From assembly GCF_014637085.1 (NCBI RefSeq), contig NZ_BMEU01000009.1, positions 1 through 64,000 of the forward strand: a DNA stretch of 64,000 nucleotides. The letters are read 5' to 3'. The notes beneath the pieces are model-generated. The model worked only from the letters and a program-made list of their open reading frames with translations. It made no database searches and had not been told where the DNA came from. This document shows, piece by piece, positions 45,772 through 54,738 of the stretch (the stretch's first letter is position 1; each line of letters starts with the position of its first letter). The stretch comes from Comamonas phosphati. GTDB lineage: Bacteria > Pseudomonadota > Gammaproteobacteria > Burkholderiales > Burkholderiaceae_C. A program made the position numbers and the translations under genes.

Positions 45772-46642
45772 GCACTACTCGCCCCCCCACCAGGGCATGG
45801 GCCTGCACCTGCAGGCCGACAGCGCCGGCATGGCGGGCCTGCGCGTGCTGGCCATGGTGCACAGCCAGGACAGCACTGCGGCCGAGCAGGCCGTGCTGTG
45901 GCCGCTGTGCGCCCAGCTGCAGCGCCTGGGCCAGAGGGTGCTGGTGCTGGACGGCAGCCAGGGCGAATCCTTCCAGACGCCAGGCATGGCCCAGCTGCTG
46001 GAGCGCTCGGCCTGGCATGCCCAGATGGGCCTGCGCACCCTGGCCGAAGCGTCTGAAACCCGCTCCGTCGCCACCCTGCCCGCCCGCCAGGGGCTGGCGC
46101 GCCTGCGCGCCACGGCCCGGGAGCTGGGCCTGGAACCGCTGGCCGCCCTGCAGCGCTATGTGCGCGGTTACACCACGGTGTTGATCTACGCCAGCGCCAA
46201 GGCGCTCACGCCGCTGCTGCAAAGCCAGAACCTGCAGCCGCTGCTGATCGTGCCGCCCGATGCCGAGCAGTTGGTCGACAGCTACCGCCAGCTCAAGGCC
46301 CTGGCCGTCTACGCCGGCGTGGAATGCACGCTGGCCGCGCTGGAGGCCCCGGCCGCCGCCGCCGGCCCGCCGCGCTACGACTGGAGCCGCAGGCAAAGCA
46401 GCGTGCTCACCGACGCGCAGCAATCCCAGATCCGCCTGCAGCGCCTGAACGCGCTGCTGCAATGCTCGCAGCGCCACCTGGGCGATGCCCCCGTGCTCAT
46501 GCGCCTGCGCTGGCGCCAGACGCGCGACCTGCATCAGCTCACGCTGCACATGCTCAAGACCGCCTGCATCCTGCCTTTGCACGAGCATTCCGCGCCAAGA
46601 CTGGATACGGCTGCATCCGCCCCTCTTGCCTGGAGCCATTGA
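45764..46642 (+). CDS. FlhG-like protein lacking the ATPase P-loop
   Basis: A 292-residue protein in the flhG/fleN position between flhF and fliA. FlhG is a MinD-type ATPase that limits flagellar number. The segment LRVLAMVHSQDSTAAEQAV (26-44) lies where MinD proteins have KGGVGKT, but no Walker A Lys or Gly-rich loop is present. RVLVLDGSQ (58-66) still resembles the MinD strand RVLVLDAD. The rest is helical with VLIYASAKALTPLLQSQ. It overlaps flhF by eight bases. It probably cannot hydrolyse ATP; a structural or regulatory role is inferred. Confidence 0.72.
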   Translation: MLEHYSPPHQGMGLHLQADSAGMAGLRVLAMVHSQDSTAAEQAVLWPLCAQLQRLGQRVLVLDGSQGESFQTPGMAQLLERSAWHAQMGLRTLAEASETRSVATLPARQGLARLRATARELGLEPLAALQRYVRGYTTVLIYASAKALTPLLQSQNLQPLLIVPPDAEQLVDSYRQLKALAVYAGVECTLAALEAPAAAAGPPRYDWSRRQSSVLTDAQQSQIRLQRLNALLQCSQRHLGDAPVLMRLRWRQTRDLHQLTLHMLKTACILPLHEHSAPRLDTAASAPLAWSH

Positions 46643-46647
46643 TAGCC

Positions 46648-47364
46648 ATGTACACCGCCAAAGGCCAACTCGACCGAGACGCACTGATCCGTCAGCACGC
46701 GCCGCTCGTGCGTCGGATTGCCCTGCACATGATTGCCAAGCTGCCTCCCAATGTGGAAGTGGATGACCTGATCCAGGTCGGCATGATTGGCCTGGCCGAA
46801 GCGCTCTCGCGCTTCGAAAGCGAGCAAGGCGTGCAATTCGAAACCTTCGCCAGCCAGCGCATCCGCGGCGCCATGCTGGACGAACTGCGCGAAGGCGACT
46901 GGATGAGCCGCAGCTCGCGCAAGAGCCAGAAGGAGATCGAGCAGGCGCTCAACCGGCTGGAGCAGCGCCTGTGCCGCCCGCCGCTGGAGTCTGAGATCGC
47001 CGCCGAGCTCAAGATGAGCCTGGACGACTACCAGTCGCTGCTGGGCAAGGTGCGCGGCACCCAGCTCGTGTACCTGGAGGACATGGCGCCCAGCGGCGCA
47101 GACGGCGACGACTACCTGGAACGCCATGTGGCCGACACCAGCGCCGACCCGTTCTCGCAGCTGCGCGACCAGCGCCTGCGCTCCGCCCTGGTGGAGGCCA
47201 TCAAGGCCCTGCCCGAGCGCGAGCAGTACATGATGGGCATGTACTACGAGCACGACATGAACCTCAAGGAGATCGCTGCCGTCCTCGGCGTCACCGAGTC
47301 GCGCGTCTGCCAGCTGCACAGCCAGGCGATTGCACGGCTGCGCACCAAGATGCGGGCACATTGA
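46648..47364 (+). CDS. fliA: RNA polymerase sigma-28 factor FliA
   Basis: Sigma factor for late flagellar genes, held by FlgM until the hook is finished. It has 238 residues. Region 2 has DLIQVGMIGLAEALSRFE and FETFASQRIRGAMLDELR. Region 3 contains RSSRKSQKEIEQALNRLEQ. Region 4 has EIAAVLGVTESRVCQLHSQA. The ATG is five bases after the FlhG-like gene. A terminator follows. Confidence 0.97.
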   Translation: MYTAKGQLDRDALIRQHAPLVRRIALHMIAKLPPNVEVDDLIQVGMIGLAEALSRFESEQGVQFETFASQRIRGAMLDELREGDWMSRSSRKSQKEIEQALNRLEQRLCRPPLESEIAAELKMSLDDYQSLLGKVRGTQLVYLEDMAPSGADGDDYLERHVADTSADPFSQLRDQRLRSALVEAIKALPEREQYMMGMYYEHDMNLKEIAAVLGVTESRVCQLHSQAIARLRTKMRAH

Positions 47365-47384
47365 GCGCTTGCGGCCCATGAATC

Positions 47385-47407
47385 AGGCACCTGCGGGTGC
47401 CTTTCTT
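47385..47407 (+). terminator. Intrinsic terminator of the flhB-fliA operon
   Basis: Stem AGGCACC/GGTGCCT with a four-base loop, followed by TTCTT, 20 bases after the fliA stop. A further T-run lies at 47412-47418. Confidence 0.7.
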
Positions 47408-47456
47408 CATGGTTTTTTAGGACTCAAACGCTTATTGGCAGCACACCAGATGCTAT

Positions 47457-47488
47457 CAAAAACACAGCCCTGCATTGCAGGGCTGTGT
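47457..47488 (-). terminator. Intrinsic terminator of the flgMN operon
   Basis: On the minus strand arms ACACAGCCCTGCA and TGCAGGGCTGTGT (13 bp, one central base) are followed by TTTTT. It lies 25 bases after the flgN stop and faces the fliA terminator. Confidence 0.8.
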
Positions 47489-47512
47489 CATGAACAAATG
47501 AAGGCAGGGAAA

Positions 47513-47884
47513 TCAGCTGGCCGCGTGATAGATGCGTGCCCGGCCCTGGCCGGCCTGGGGCCTGGCGCGCAGGCTGCTTTCGTAAGTCGTGTCGTCGCCT
47601 GCCATGGGCACCAGGGCCTGGGCGCGGCGCTGGGCCAGGACGGACAGGCGGGCCATCTGGTCGCGCATCAGCGTCAGCTCGGCGCCCACACGCTGGGCAC
47701 GCTCGCGCAGTTCCGGCGTCCAGTCCTGTGCGGAAAAGCGGCGCGCCAGCTGGGAGAAAGCCACTATGGCGTCGCGCAGGCGGGTGCTGGCCTGCTCCAG
47801 GGCAGAAGCATCCTGGGCCTGCAGCGATGCCGAAGCCGTCTGAACCACCGCGTCCAGCGAATCGAGCATTTCTTGCAAGGTCAT
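47513..47884 (-). CDS. flgN: FlgN-like chaperone
   Basis: Helical protein of 123 residues directly after flgM, the usual place of flgN. FlgN chaperones the hook-filament junction proteins FlgK and FlgL. It begins MTLQEMLDSLDAVVQTASAS; the last 25 residues are Arg/Ala/Gln-rich. Sequence support is weak because the family diverges quickly, so the call depends on context and size. The ATG at 47884 was preferred over a TTG at 47908. Confidence 0.75.
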   Translation of the reverse strand: MTLQEMLDSLDAVVQTASASLQAQDASALEQASTRLRDAIVAFSQLARRFSAQDWTPELRERAQRVGAELTLMRDQMARLSVLAQRRAQALVPMAGDDTTYESSLRARPQAGQGRARIYHAAS

Positions 47885-47922
47885 GGTCTGGTCTGTCCTG
47901 GAGAACAAGAATGGACTGCGCC

Positions 47923-48237
47923 TCAGGCGCGGCCGTAAACGAGGAATTCCTCGGAGTTGGCCAGCAGCTTGTCGGCCACGGCATCGGCGTTGACGCGGAA
48001 CGTGCCGTTGGCGATGGCTTCGCGCATGGCTTTCACGCGGTCGGCGTCGAAGTCGGCATGGGCGCGGGTCTGGGTGTCCAGCGCGCGGGCCGAGAAGGAA
48101 AAGGATACGGGCACGCCGGCGGCGCGCTCGGGCAGGCCCTTGGCCGATTCCTCGGTGGCGACAGTGGTCGCGGATTTCGGGGTTTGCTTGGCGAGCTGTG
48201 CAGCCTGCAGCAAATCCGCTTTGTTACCTATTTTCAT
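47923..48237 (-). CDS. flgM: Anti-sigma-28 factor FlgM
   Basis: Binds and inhibits FliA, and is exported once the hook is complete. It has 104 residues. It starts MKIGNKADLLQAAQ, is disordered and polar in the middle, and has the sigma-binding C-terminal helices VKAMREAIANGTFRVNADAV and ADKLLANS. It has its own sigma-28 promoter, which makes a feedback loop. Confidence 0.93.
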   Translation of the reverse strand: MKIGNKADLLQAAQLAKQTPKSATTVATEESAKGLPERAAGVPVSFSFSARALDTQTRAHADFDADRVKAMREAIANGTFRVNADAVADKLLANSEEFLVYGRA

Positions 48238-48282
48238 AGTCGTTCTCCAATCGCCCTGGCGGCGTAAGGCGCTGTAGCCTTG

Positions 48283-48309
48283 CTTTCGACCACGCGGCGT
48301 GAAACTTGA
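48283..48309 (-). promoter_or_regulatory. Sigma-28 promoter for flgM-flgN
   Basis: On the minus strand TCAAGTTT, 11 bases, GTCGAAAG. It matches the FliA consensus in 7 of 8 and 5 of 8 positions with exact spacing, and ends 45 bases before the flgM ATG. Confidence 0.72.
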
Positions 48310-48335
48310 GGGTTTTTTTGTACACGGAGCCGCCG

Positions 48336-49106
48336 TTACTGGACCAGGACGACGCCTTGGGGGCTGACCGTCCCCGAGACCAGGCGCCCATTATCGAGGC
48401 GAACCCGCACCGCCTGCCCTTGTCCGGCTGCGGCCGTGGCCTTGCCCGAGGCGGAGACGGCGAATCCGCCGCCGTTGACCATGACCTGCACCTGTGCGCC
48501 GGCGGCAAACAGCGGCGGCGGGCGCAGCATGTTCTGGCGCAGGGTCTGGCCCGAAGCCAGCGGCCGGACCGCGACCTGGCCAATCCAGTCCTGGGAGTTG
48601 GCAAACACCGGCGCGGCATCTTCCGCCCAGTCCACTTCGGCCTGCACGGCGTCGCCGGCGGCCAGGCCCCTGCCGACCGGCACCGCCGTCTGCAGCACCC
48701 AGGCCGGCCCCCAGGCCTTGACCGTGACCGGCAAGAACACATTCCAGGGCACGGCGCCCTGCAGGCAGCGCAGGCCCAGGCGGGTCCTGCCCCACAGGCG
48801 GCCGCCCGCAGGCAGATAGGGCTCCACCTTGGCACAGGCCGCGAGGCGCAGGCGCGAATCGAGCTGGCCCAGCTGCACTTCCATGCGCAGCGGCAGGGCG
48901 TTGCCGCCCGCCGGCGTTTCCGGTCCCTGGTGCAGGGCTTCGTCCAGAAAGCGCTGGCTGATCTGGTTGAGCTGGGTGATGCCGTCTTGCTGACCGCCCT
49001 GCTGCGCCCAGGCGCCTGCCGCCGCCAAGGCCAGCATGCAACCCAGGGCCATGCGGCGCATACGCGGCATGGCAGCGGCAGGCTGGGGTTGGCAACGGAC
49101 GGGCAT
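48336..49106 (-). CDS. flgA: P-ring assembly chaperone FlgA
   Basis: Periplasmic chaperone for the P-ring protein FlgI, 256 residues. It has a signal peptide (core ALGCMLALAAAGA, cut after Ala-Trp-Ala near 34) and a C-terminal SAF domain with AVPVGRGLAAGDAVQAEVDW and ASGQTLRQNMLRPP. The ATG at 49106 has AGGAG upstream. It lies before flgM and divergent from flgB, the common arrangement. Confidence 0.94.
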   Translation of the reverse strand: MPVRCQPQPAAAMPRMRRMALGCMLALAAAGAWAQQGGQQDGITQLNQISQRFLDEALHQGPETPAGGNALPLRMEVQLGQLDSRLRLAACAKVEPYLPAGGRLWGRTRLGLRCLQGAVPWNVFLPVTVKAWGPAWVLQTAVPVGRGLAAGDAVQAEVDWAEDAAPVFANSQDWIGQVAVRPLASGQTLRQNMLRPPPLFAAGAQVQVMVNGGGFAVSASGKATAAAGQGQAVRVRLDNGRLVSGTVSPQGVVLVQ

Positions 49107-49338
49107 CGGGCACTCCTTGATGGATACGGCAGGCCTTTGTTCAGCCTGTGCCGCAAATATAGGCGCGCGGCCCCGGCACCAATGGATGGAAGTGGGCAAG
49201 CAATACCGCTTTCTTCGCGCTTTAGATCCGCGGGCCGATTTTCATAATCGACGCATGCCGCAGTCTGCGGGCTGCCACCATGCGCAGGCGCCAACACCAC
49301 GAAGGCCCTGGCATGCAGAACTCTGAAGCGAGGCCACC

Positions 49339-49752
49339 ATGCTGAACAAAATGACCGAACGACTGGACTTCCAAAGCAAGGCACTGCTGCTGCGCGCCGA
49401 ACGCCAGCGCGCGATTGCCAGCAACATCGCCAACGCCGACACGCCCGGCTACGTGGCGCGCGATTTCAATTTCCGCGAGGCCCTGCTGTCGGCCACCAGC
49501 GGCCCCTCGCCCCTGACGCTGGCCAGCGCCACCCATGCCGGCCACATGCCGCTGCCCTCAGCCACCACGGGCGAGCTGGGCAAGAGCCAGCTCGGCTACT
49601 CGGTGCAGTCCCAGCCCAGCATGGACAACAACACGGTGGACCTGGACCGCGAACGCGCCAACTTCGTGGACAACGCCGTGCGCTACGAGGCCACGCTGCG
49701 CTTCATCAACGGCCAGGCCAAGACCATGCTCAGCGCCATCCAGGGCCAGTAA
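49339..49752 (+). CDS. flgB: Flagellar proximal rod protein FlgB
   Basis: Rod subunit of 137 residues with the rod/hook N-terminal motif QRAIASNIANADTPGYVARD and a C-terminal helix. First gene of the plus-strand flg operon. The 232-base gap to flgA contains GCCGATTT at 49233, but without a matching -35, so its promoter was not identified. Confidence 0.95.
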   Translation: MLNKMTERLDFQSKALLLRAERQRAIASNIANADTPGYVARDFNFREALLSATSGPSPLTLASATHAGHMPLPSATTGELGKSQLGYSVQSQPSMDNNTVDLDRERANFVDNAVRYEATLRFINGQAKTMLSAIQGQ

Positions 49753-49782
49753 GCGGCGGCACCAAGCACCAGGAGCTTTTCC

Positions 49783-50187
49783 ATGTCCATGTTCTCCATC
49801 TTCAACATCTCCGGCAGCGCCGTGAGCGCCCAGTCCCAGCGACTGAACGTCGTGGCCTCCAACCTGGCCAACGTCGACGCCGTGGCCGGCCCCGACGGCA
49901 ACGCCTACAAGGCACGCCAGGTGGTGTTCCAGACCGTGCCCATGGGCCAGGACGGTTCGGCCGGCGTGCAGGTCAAGGCCATCAGCGAGGACAACACGCC
50001 GGGCCGCCGCATCCACGATCCCAGCCATCCGCTGGCCGATGCCGAGGGCTATGTCACCCATTCCAACGTGAGCGCCGTGGACGAGATGGTCAACATGATC
50101 TCGGCCTCGCGCTCCTACCAGAACAACGTGGAAGTCATGAACACGGCCAAGACGCTGCTGCTCAAGACTTTGCAAATGGGCCAGTGA
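49783..50187 (+). CDS. flgC: Flagellar proximal rod protein FlgC
   Basis: Rod subunit of 134 residues. N-terminal motif SAQSQRLNVVASNLANVD, central DPSHPLADAEGYV, and the C-terminal motif MVNMISASRSYQNNVEVMN are all family hallmarks. Ribosome site AGGAG lies upstream. Confidence 0.96.
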   Translation: MSMFSIFNISGSAVSAQSQRLNVVASNLANVDAVAGPDGNAYKARQVVFQTVPMGQDGSAGVQVKAISEDNTPGRRIHDPSHPLADAEGYVTHSNVSAVDEMVNMISASRSYQNNVEVMNTAKTLLLKTLQMGQ

Positions 50188-50215
50188 GCGCCTTTTTCGA
50201 ACCAGGAGCCCTTCC

Positions 50216-50875
50216 ATGATTTACGGCGCAGGCAGCGTGGACGCCACCTCCACCAGCACGACGACAAGCAAGGCTTCGGCCACCAACCCCAACGAGGCCC
50301 AGGACCGTTTCCTGAAGCTGCTCGTGGCCCAGTTGCAGAACCAGGACCCCACGAACCCCATGGACAACGCCCAGATGACTTCGCAGATGGCGCAGATCAA
50401 CACCGTGACCGGCATCCAGCAACTGAACCAGACCATGCAGACCATGGCCGGCCAGTTCACGGCCATGCAGGTGCTGCAGGGCACGTCCATGATCGGCCGC
50501 ACGGTGCTGACCGATGGCAATTCGCTGGGCGTGGCCGCCGACGGCACGCACACGGCCGCCTTCGACCTGGACGGCGCAGCCTCCAGCGTCAAGGTCCAGG
50601 TCACCACCGCCAGCGGCGAGCCGGTCGACACCATCGATCTGGGCTCGGGCCAGGCCGGCCGCAACTACTTCACCTGGAAGGCCGCGGGCAAGTACACCGG
50701 CGATACCTCGCAGCTGCGCTACTCCGTGACGGCCCTCAATGGCAACGCCGCCGTGGCCTCCACCACGCTGTCACCGCATGCCGTGATTGCCACGGGCGCC
50801 ACCAACGGCAGCCTGACGCTGGAGCTGGACAACGGCCAGAGCCTGGCCTATTCCGGCGTCAAGGCCGTCTACTGA
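50216..50875 (+). CDS. flgD: Hook capping protein FlgD
   Basis: Scaffold needed for hook polymerisation; not kept in the finished flagellum. It has 219 residues. N-terminal FLKLLVAQLQNQDPTNPMDN is the FlgD signature; the C-terminal half holds a FlgD Ig-like/Tudor-like domain (DTIDLGSGQAGRNYFTW). Confidence 0.95.
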   Translation: MIYGAGSVDATSTSTTTSKASATNPNEAQDRFLKLLVAQLQNQDPTNPMDNAQMTSQMAQINTVTGIQQLNQTMQTMAGQFTAMQVLQGTSMIGRTVLTDGNSLGVAADGTHTAAFDLDGAASSVKVQVTTASGEPVDTIDLGSGQAGRNYFTWKAAGKYTGDTSQLRYSVTALNGNAAVASTTLSPHAVIATGATNGSLTLELDNGQSLAYSGVKAVY

Positions 50876-50906
50876 ACCACTGACCAATCGCTTTCAGGAG
50901 AACACC

Positions 50907-52181
50907 ATGGGTTTCCAACAAGGCCTCTCCGGCCTGAATGCCGCGAGCAAGAATCTGGACGTCATCGGCCACAACATCGCCAACGCCAACACCACGGGCT
51001 TCAAGTCCTCGCGCGCCGATTTCGCTGAAATGGTGGCCAGCGCCGTCGGCTCGGCCAGCGGCCAGTCCAGCGGCATCGGCGTGAACGTGGCCAGCGTGTC
51101 CCAGCAGTTCCGCCAGGGCTCCATCACCACCACCGGCAACAGCCTGGACCTCGCCATCAACGGCAACGGCTTCTTCATCGTCAGGCAGCCCGACGGCAGC
51201 ACGGCCTATACGCGCGCCGGCAGCTTCGGCCTCGACAAGGCAGGCAACCTCAAGACCGTCTCGGGCGACAACGTCATGGGCTACCAGGCGGACCCGGCCA
51301 CCGGCAAGATCATGGCCGGCGCCGTGCCCGTGCCGATGAGCTTTCCCACCGGCCAGCCCATCGCGGCCAAGCAGACCAGCAAGGTCAACGTCGAGCTGAA
51401 CCTCGATGCGCGCGCCACCGTGGCCGCCGGCAATCCCGCCGCCACGCCGCCCATCGCCGCCACGCCGCGCGCCACCTATGGCACCTCGCTCAACGTCTAC
51501 GACAGCCAGGGCGTGGCCACGCCGGTGCAGATGTACTTCGAGAAAGATACCGCACCCAATACCTGGAAGGTTTACGACGGCCTCGACGACCCCACGGCCG
51601 TGCCGCCCAAGGTCGCCAACCTGCTGACCACCCTGGTGTTCGACGCCTCCGGCAAGCTGACCAGCGGCAGCCCGGTCGCCGGCGTGCAGATCAAGGCCAA
51701 CAACCCCAACGCGCCGGCTCCGGGCTTGATCAACGGCACCACCGGCGTGACGCTGGACTTCACGGGCATCACCCAGTTCGGCGCCAAGTTCGCCGTCAGC
51801 AACCTCAAGCAGGACGGCTACACCGCCGGCGCGCTGACCGGCATCAACGTCGGCAAGGACGGCTCCATCGTCGCCAGCTACTCCAACGGCGTGACGCGCA
51901 CCGAGGGCCAGCTGGCCCTGGCCTCGTTCACCAACGCCCAGGGCCTGGCCTCGGTAGGCAACAACAAATGGGTGGCCACGGCCGATTCCGGCCTGGCTCT
52001 CAACGGCTCCGCGCAAAGCGGCACCTTGGGCTCGCTGCAGGCCGGTGCCCTCGAAGAGTCCAACGTGGACCTGACCGCCGAGCTGGTCAACATGATGACC
52101 GCCCAGCGCTCCTACCAGGCCAACGCCCAGACCATCAAGACGCAGGACCAGGTGTTCTCCACCCTGGTGAACCTGAGGTAA
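50907..52181 (+). CDS. flgE: Flagellar hook protein FlgE
   Basis: Main subunit of the hook, 424 residues. The N-terminal MGFQQGLSGLNAASKNLDVI and [15 protein letters not shown], and the C-terminal ELVNMMTAQRSYQANAQTI, are typical. It has a strong AGGAG site. The gap to flgF carries repeat copy 5. Confidence 0.96.
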   Translation: MGFQQGLSGLNAASKNLDVIGHNIANANTTGFKSSRADFAEMVASAVGSASGQSSGIGVNVASVSQQFRQGSITTTGNSLDLAINGNGFFIVRQPDGSTAYTRAGSFGLDKAGNLKTVSGDNVMGYQADPATGKIMAGAVPVPMSFPTGQPIAAKQTSKVNVELNLDARATVAAGNPAATPPIAATPRATYGTSLNVYDSQGVATPVQMYFEKDTAPNTWKVYDGLDDPTAVPPKVANLLTTLVFDASGKLTSGSPVAGVQIKANNPNAPAPGLINGTTGVTLDFTGITQFGAKFAVSNLKQDGYTAGALTGINVGKDGSIVASYSNGVTRTEGQLALASFTNAQGLASVGNNKWVATADSGLALNGSAQSGTLGSLQAGALEESNVDLTAELVNMMTAQRSYQANAQTIKTQDQVFSTLVNLR

Positions 52182-52261
52182 CCGCAGGCCGTAGGCCATT
52201 CATAACGTTCGCGCCGTTTGTTTCCCCCGGAAACTGGCGCGCCCCAAGCGAGGGACGGCCA

Positions 52262-52330
52262 GCAAGGGCCGCCCCGCAGCAAAGGCCGTCGTCCCCCTTC
52301 CAGGGGGAAGGCGCGAAGCGACTCAGGGGG
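52262..52330 (-). repeat. C-rich palindromic repeat, copy 5
   Basis: Same element as copies 3 and 7, in minus orientation between flgE and flgF, which are both plus-strand genes. It ends 12 bases before the flgF ATG, so it forms the whole flgF leader, including hairpins close to the ribosome site. It is the one copy not next to a stop codon on its own strand. Confidence 0.78.
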
Positions 52331-52342
52331 TAGGAGCCACTC

Positions 52343-53083
52343 ATGGACAAAATTATCTATACGTCGATGACTGGGGCCAACGCGGCGGCCCAACGGCAGG
52401 CCGTGCTGGCCCACAACCTGGCCAATGCAGGCACCAACGGCTTCCGCGCCGAGATGTCCACGTTCCGCTCGGTGCCCCTGCAAGGCGGCGGCTCGGGCAC
52501 GCGCGTGTTCGCGCTGGAGGCCACCTCCGGCTACGTGGACACGCCCGGCCCCGCCCAGCGCACGGGCCGCGCCCTGGACGCCATGGCCATGGGCCGCGCC
52601 TGGTTCGCGGTGCAGGGGCTGGACGGCCAGGAAGCCTATACGCGCAACGGCGTGTTCGAGATTTCGCCCGAAGGCCAGTTGGTCAACAGCAACGGCATGC
52701 CCGTGCTGTCGGACGGCGGTGCGCCCATCGACATTCCGCCCGAATCGACGATTTCCCTGGGCTCGGACGGCACGCTGACCGCCAAGACCGGCAGCCAGCT
52801 GCCCGTGGCCGTGGGCCGCGTCAAGCTGGTCACCCCGCCCGAGGATGCACCGCTGACGCGCGGCGACGACGGCCTGTTCCGCGCCGCCCAGGGCGATGCC
52901 CTGCCCAACGACGAGAACGCACGGCTGCTCTCGGGCTCCGTCGAAGGCTCCAACGTGAATTCCGTGGAGACCATGGTCGGCATGATCGCCGCCTCGCGCC
53001 AGTTCGAGCAGCAGATGAAGCTGATGCAGACCGCCGAGACCAACGACAAGACCGCCAGCCAACTCTTAAGCGTGAATGGCTGA
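52343..53083 (+). CDS. flgF: Flagellar rod protein FlgF
   Basis: Proximal rod subunit of 246 residues. N-terminal YTSMTGANAAAQRQAVLAHN, then MAMGRAWFAVQGLDGQEAYT, and C-terminal VESMVGMIA-like VETMVGMIAASRQFEQQMKL. The ribosome site is GTAGGAG, the TAG of which comes from the edge of repeat copy 5. Confidence 0.95.
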   Translation: MDKIIYTSMTGANAAAQRQAVLAHNLANAGTNGFRAEMSTFRSVPLQGGGSGTRVFALEATSGYVDTPGPAQRTGRALDAMAMGRAWFAVQGLDGQEAYTRNGVFEISPEGQLVNSNGMPVLSDGGAPIDIPPESTISLGSDGTLTAKTGSQLPVAVGRVKLVTPPEDAPLTRGDDGLFRAAQGDALPNDENARLLSGSVEGSNVNSVETMVGMIAASRQFEQQMKLMQTAETNDKTASQLLSVNG

Positions 53084-53108
53084 CGCGCCGTTCTGAAAGG
53101 AAAGAATC

Positions 53109-53891
53109 ATGATCAATTCGCTGTTCATCTCCAAGACCGGCATGGAAGCCCAGCAGACCCAGCTGGACGTCATCTCGCACAACCTGGCCAACGTCTCGAC
53201 CACGGGCTTCAAGCGCGGCAATGCCGTGTTCGAGGACCTGATCTACCAGAACCTGCGCCAGTCCGGCGCCCAGTCCACGGAGCAGAACCAGCTGCCCACC
53301 GGCCTGCACCTGGGCCTGGGCGTGCGCACCGTGGCCACCACGCGCAACTTCCTGCAGGGCAGCCTGCAGCAGTCGAACAACTCGCTGGACATGGCCATCA
53401 ACGGCAACGGCTTCTTCGAGGTCAACATGCCCGACGGCACCATGGCCTATACGCGCGACGGCTCCTTCGCAGTCAACGCCCAAGGCCAGCTGGTCACTTC
53501 GAGCGGCTTCCCCGTGGCCAACGGCATCACCATCCCGCAGGGCGCAACCAAGGTGTCGGTCAGCGCCGACGGCGTGGTCAGCGCGACCATGCCGGGCCAG
53601 GCCGCGCCGCAGCAGGTGGGCAACATCGCCATGAGCCAGTTCATCAACCCGGCCGGCCTGGAGCCGCGTGGCCAGAACCTCTATACCGAGACCGCCGCCT
53701 CGGGCCAGCCCCAGCAGGGCACGCCCGGCCTCAACGGCCTGGGCACCATCCAGCAGGGCTACCTCGAAGCCTCGAACGTGAACGTGGTGCAGGAGCTGGT
53801 GACCATGATCCAGACCCAGCGCGCCTATGAGATGAACTCCAAGGCCATCCAGACCTCGGACCAGATGCTGGCCAAGCTGGCGCAGCTCTAA
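53109..53891 (+). CDS. flgG: Flagellar distal rod protein FlgG
   Basis: Distal rod subunit of 260 residues. It has [40 protein letters not shown] and the C-terminal [20 protein letters not shown]. It follows flgF by 25 bases. The TAA stop runs directly into repeat copy 6. Confidence 0.96.
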   Translation: MINSLFISKTGMEAQQTQLDVISHNLANVSTTGFKRGNAVFEDLIYQNLRQSGAQSTEQNQLPTGLHLGLGVRTVATTRNFLQGSLQQSNNSLDMAINGNGFFEVNMPDGTMAYTRDGSFAVNAQGQLVTSSGFPVANGITIPQGATKVSVSADGVVSATMPGQAAPQQVGNIAMSQFINPAGLEPRGQNLYTETAASGQPQQGTPGLNGLGTIQQGYLEASNVNVVQELVTMIQTQRAYEMNSKAIQTSDQMLAKLAQL

Positions 53892-53970
53892 CCCCCTGAG
53901 CCGCTGCGCGGCTTCCCCCAAGGGGGACGACGCCATCGCTGCGAGGCGGCTCTTGCTCGGCGTCTCTGGC
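53892..53970 (+). repeat. C-rich palindromic repeat, copy 6
   Basis: CCCCCTGAG starts at the base after the flgG TAA. Hairpins CCGCTGCGCGG and CCCCCAAGGGGG follow, then the GCGAGGCGGCTCTTGCTCGG tail also found in copy 4. It separates flgG from flgH. Confidence 0.8.
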
Positions 53971-53992
53971 TTGAGCCCCTGCCCATTTCTAC

Positions 53993-54718
53993 ATGAACAC
54001 CGCCATGACCCAACGCCTTCCATTCCTGCCTGCGGCCGGCGTTTGCCTCGCCTTGCTGGCCGCAAGCCTGTCCGGCTGCGCCCTCTCGCCCAACGCTCCG
54101 CCGCCCGTCGAGATGCCTTCCACGGCACCGCCCGTGCTGCAGCCGCGCGAGCAGTTGGCACAGACGCCCACGGGCAGCCTGTTCAACGCCAGCCGCTACC
54201 GCCCCATCTTCGAAGACCAGCGCGCACGCATGGTCGGCGACACGGTGACGGTGCAGATCGTGGAGCGCGTCTCGGCCAGCCAGAGCTCGGACTCCAAGGT
54301 AGGCCGCACCAACGACATGAGCACGGGCATCAGCGCCGTGCCGCTGTTCAAGGGCGGTGCCGAAAACACGATCAAGGATGCGCTGACGCTGGGCGTCAAG
54401 AGCGGCACCGACTTCAAGGGCTCGGGGGGCACCACCAGCAACAACAACTTCACGGGCTCCATCGCCACCACCGTGGTCGACGTGCTGCCCAACGGCCATC
54501 TGGTCATTGCCGGCGAAAAGCAGATCGGCGTGAACCACAACGTGGACGTGCTGCGCTTCACGGGCACCGTGGACCCGCGCTCGCTGCGCCCCGGCAGCAC
54601 CGTGGCATCGACCCAGGTGGCCAATCTGCGCGTGGAATCGCGCGGCCGCGGCCAGGCCGGCGAAGCCCAGTCAATTGGCTGGTTGTCACGGTTCTTTTTG
54701 AACGTTATGCCATTCTGA
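53993..54718 (+). CDS. flgH: Flagellar L-ring protein FlgH
   Basis: Outer-membrane lipoprotein that forms the L ring. It has 241 residues, with a signal peptide and lipobox LSGC (lipidated Cys29). The family motifs LFNASRYRPIFEDQRARMVG and GHLVIAGEKQIGVN are present. An ATG at 54005 is an alternative start. Confidence 0.95.
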   Translation: MNTAMTQRLPFLPAAGVCLALLAASLSGCALSPNAPPPVEMPSTAPPVLQPREQLAQTPTGSLFNASRYRPIFEDQRARMVGDTVTVQIVERVSASQSSDSKVGRTNDMSTGISAVPLFKGGAENTIKDALTLGVKSGTDFKGSGGTTSNNNFTGSIATTVVDVLPNGHLVIAGEKQIGVNHNVDVLRFTGTVDPRSLRPGSTVASTQVANLRVESRGRGQAGEAQSIGWLSRFFLNVMPF

Positions 54719-54738
54719 TTCTTCCGAGAATGGACGGT

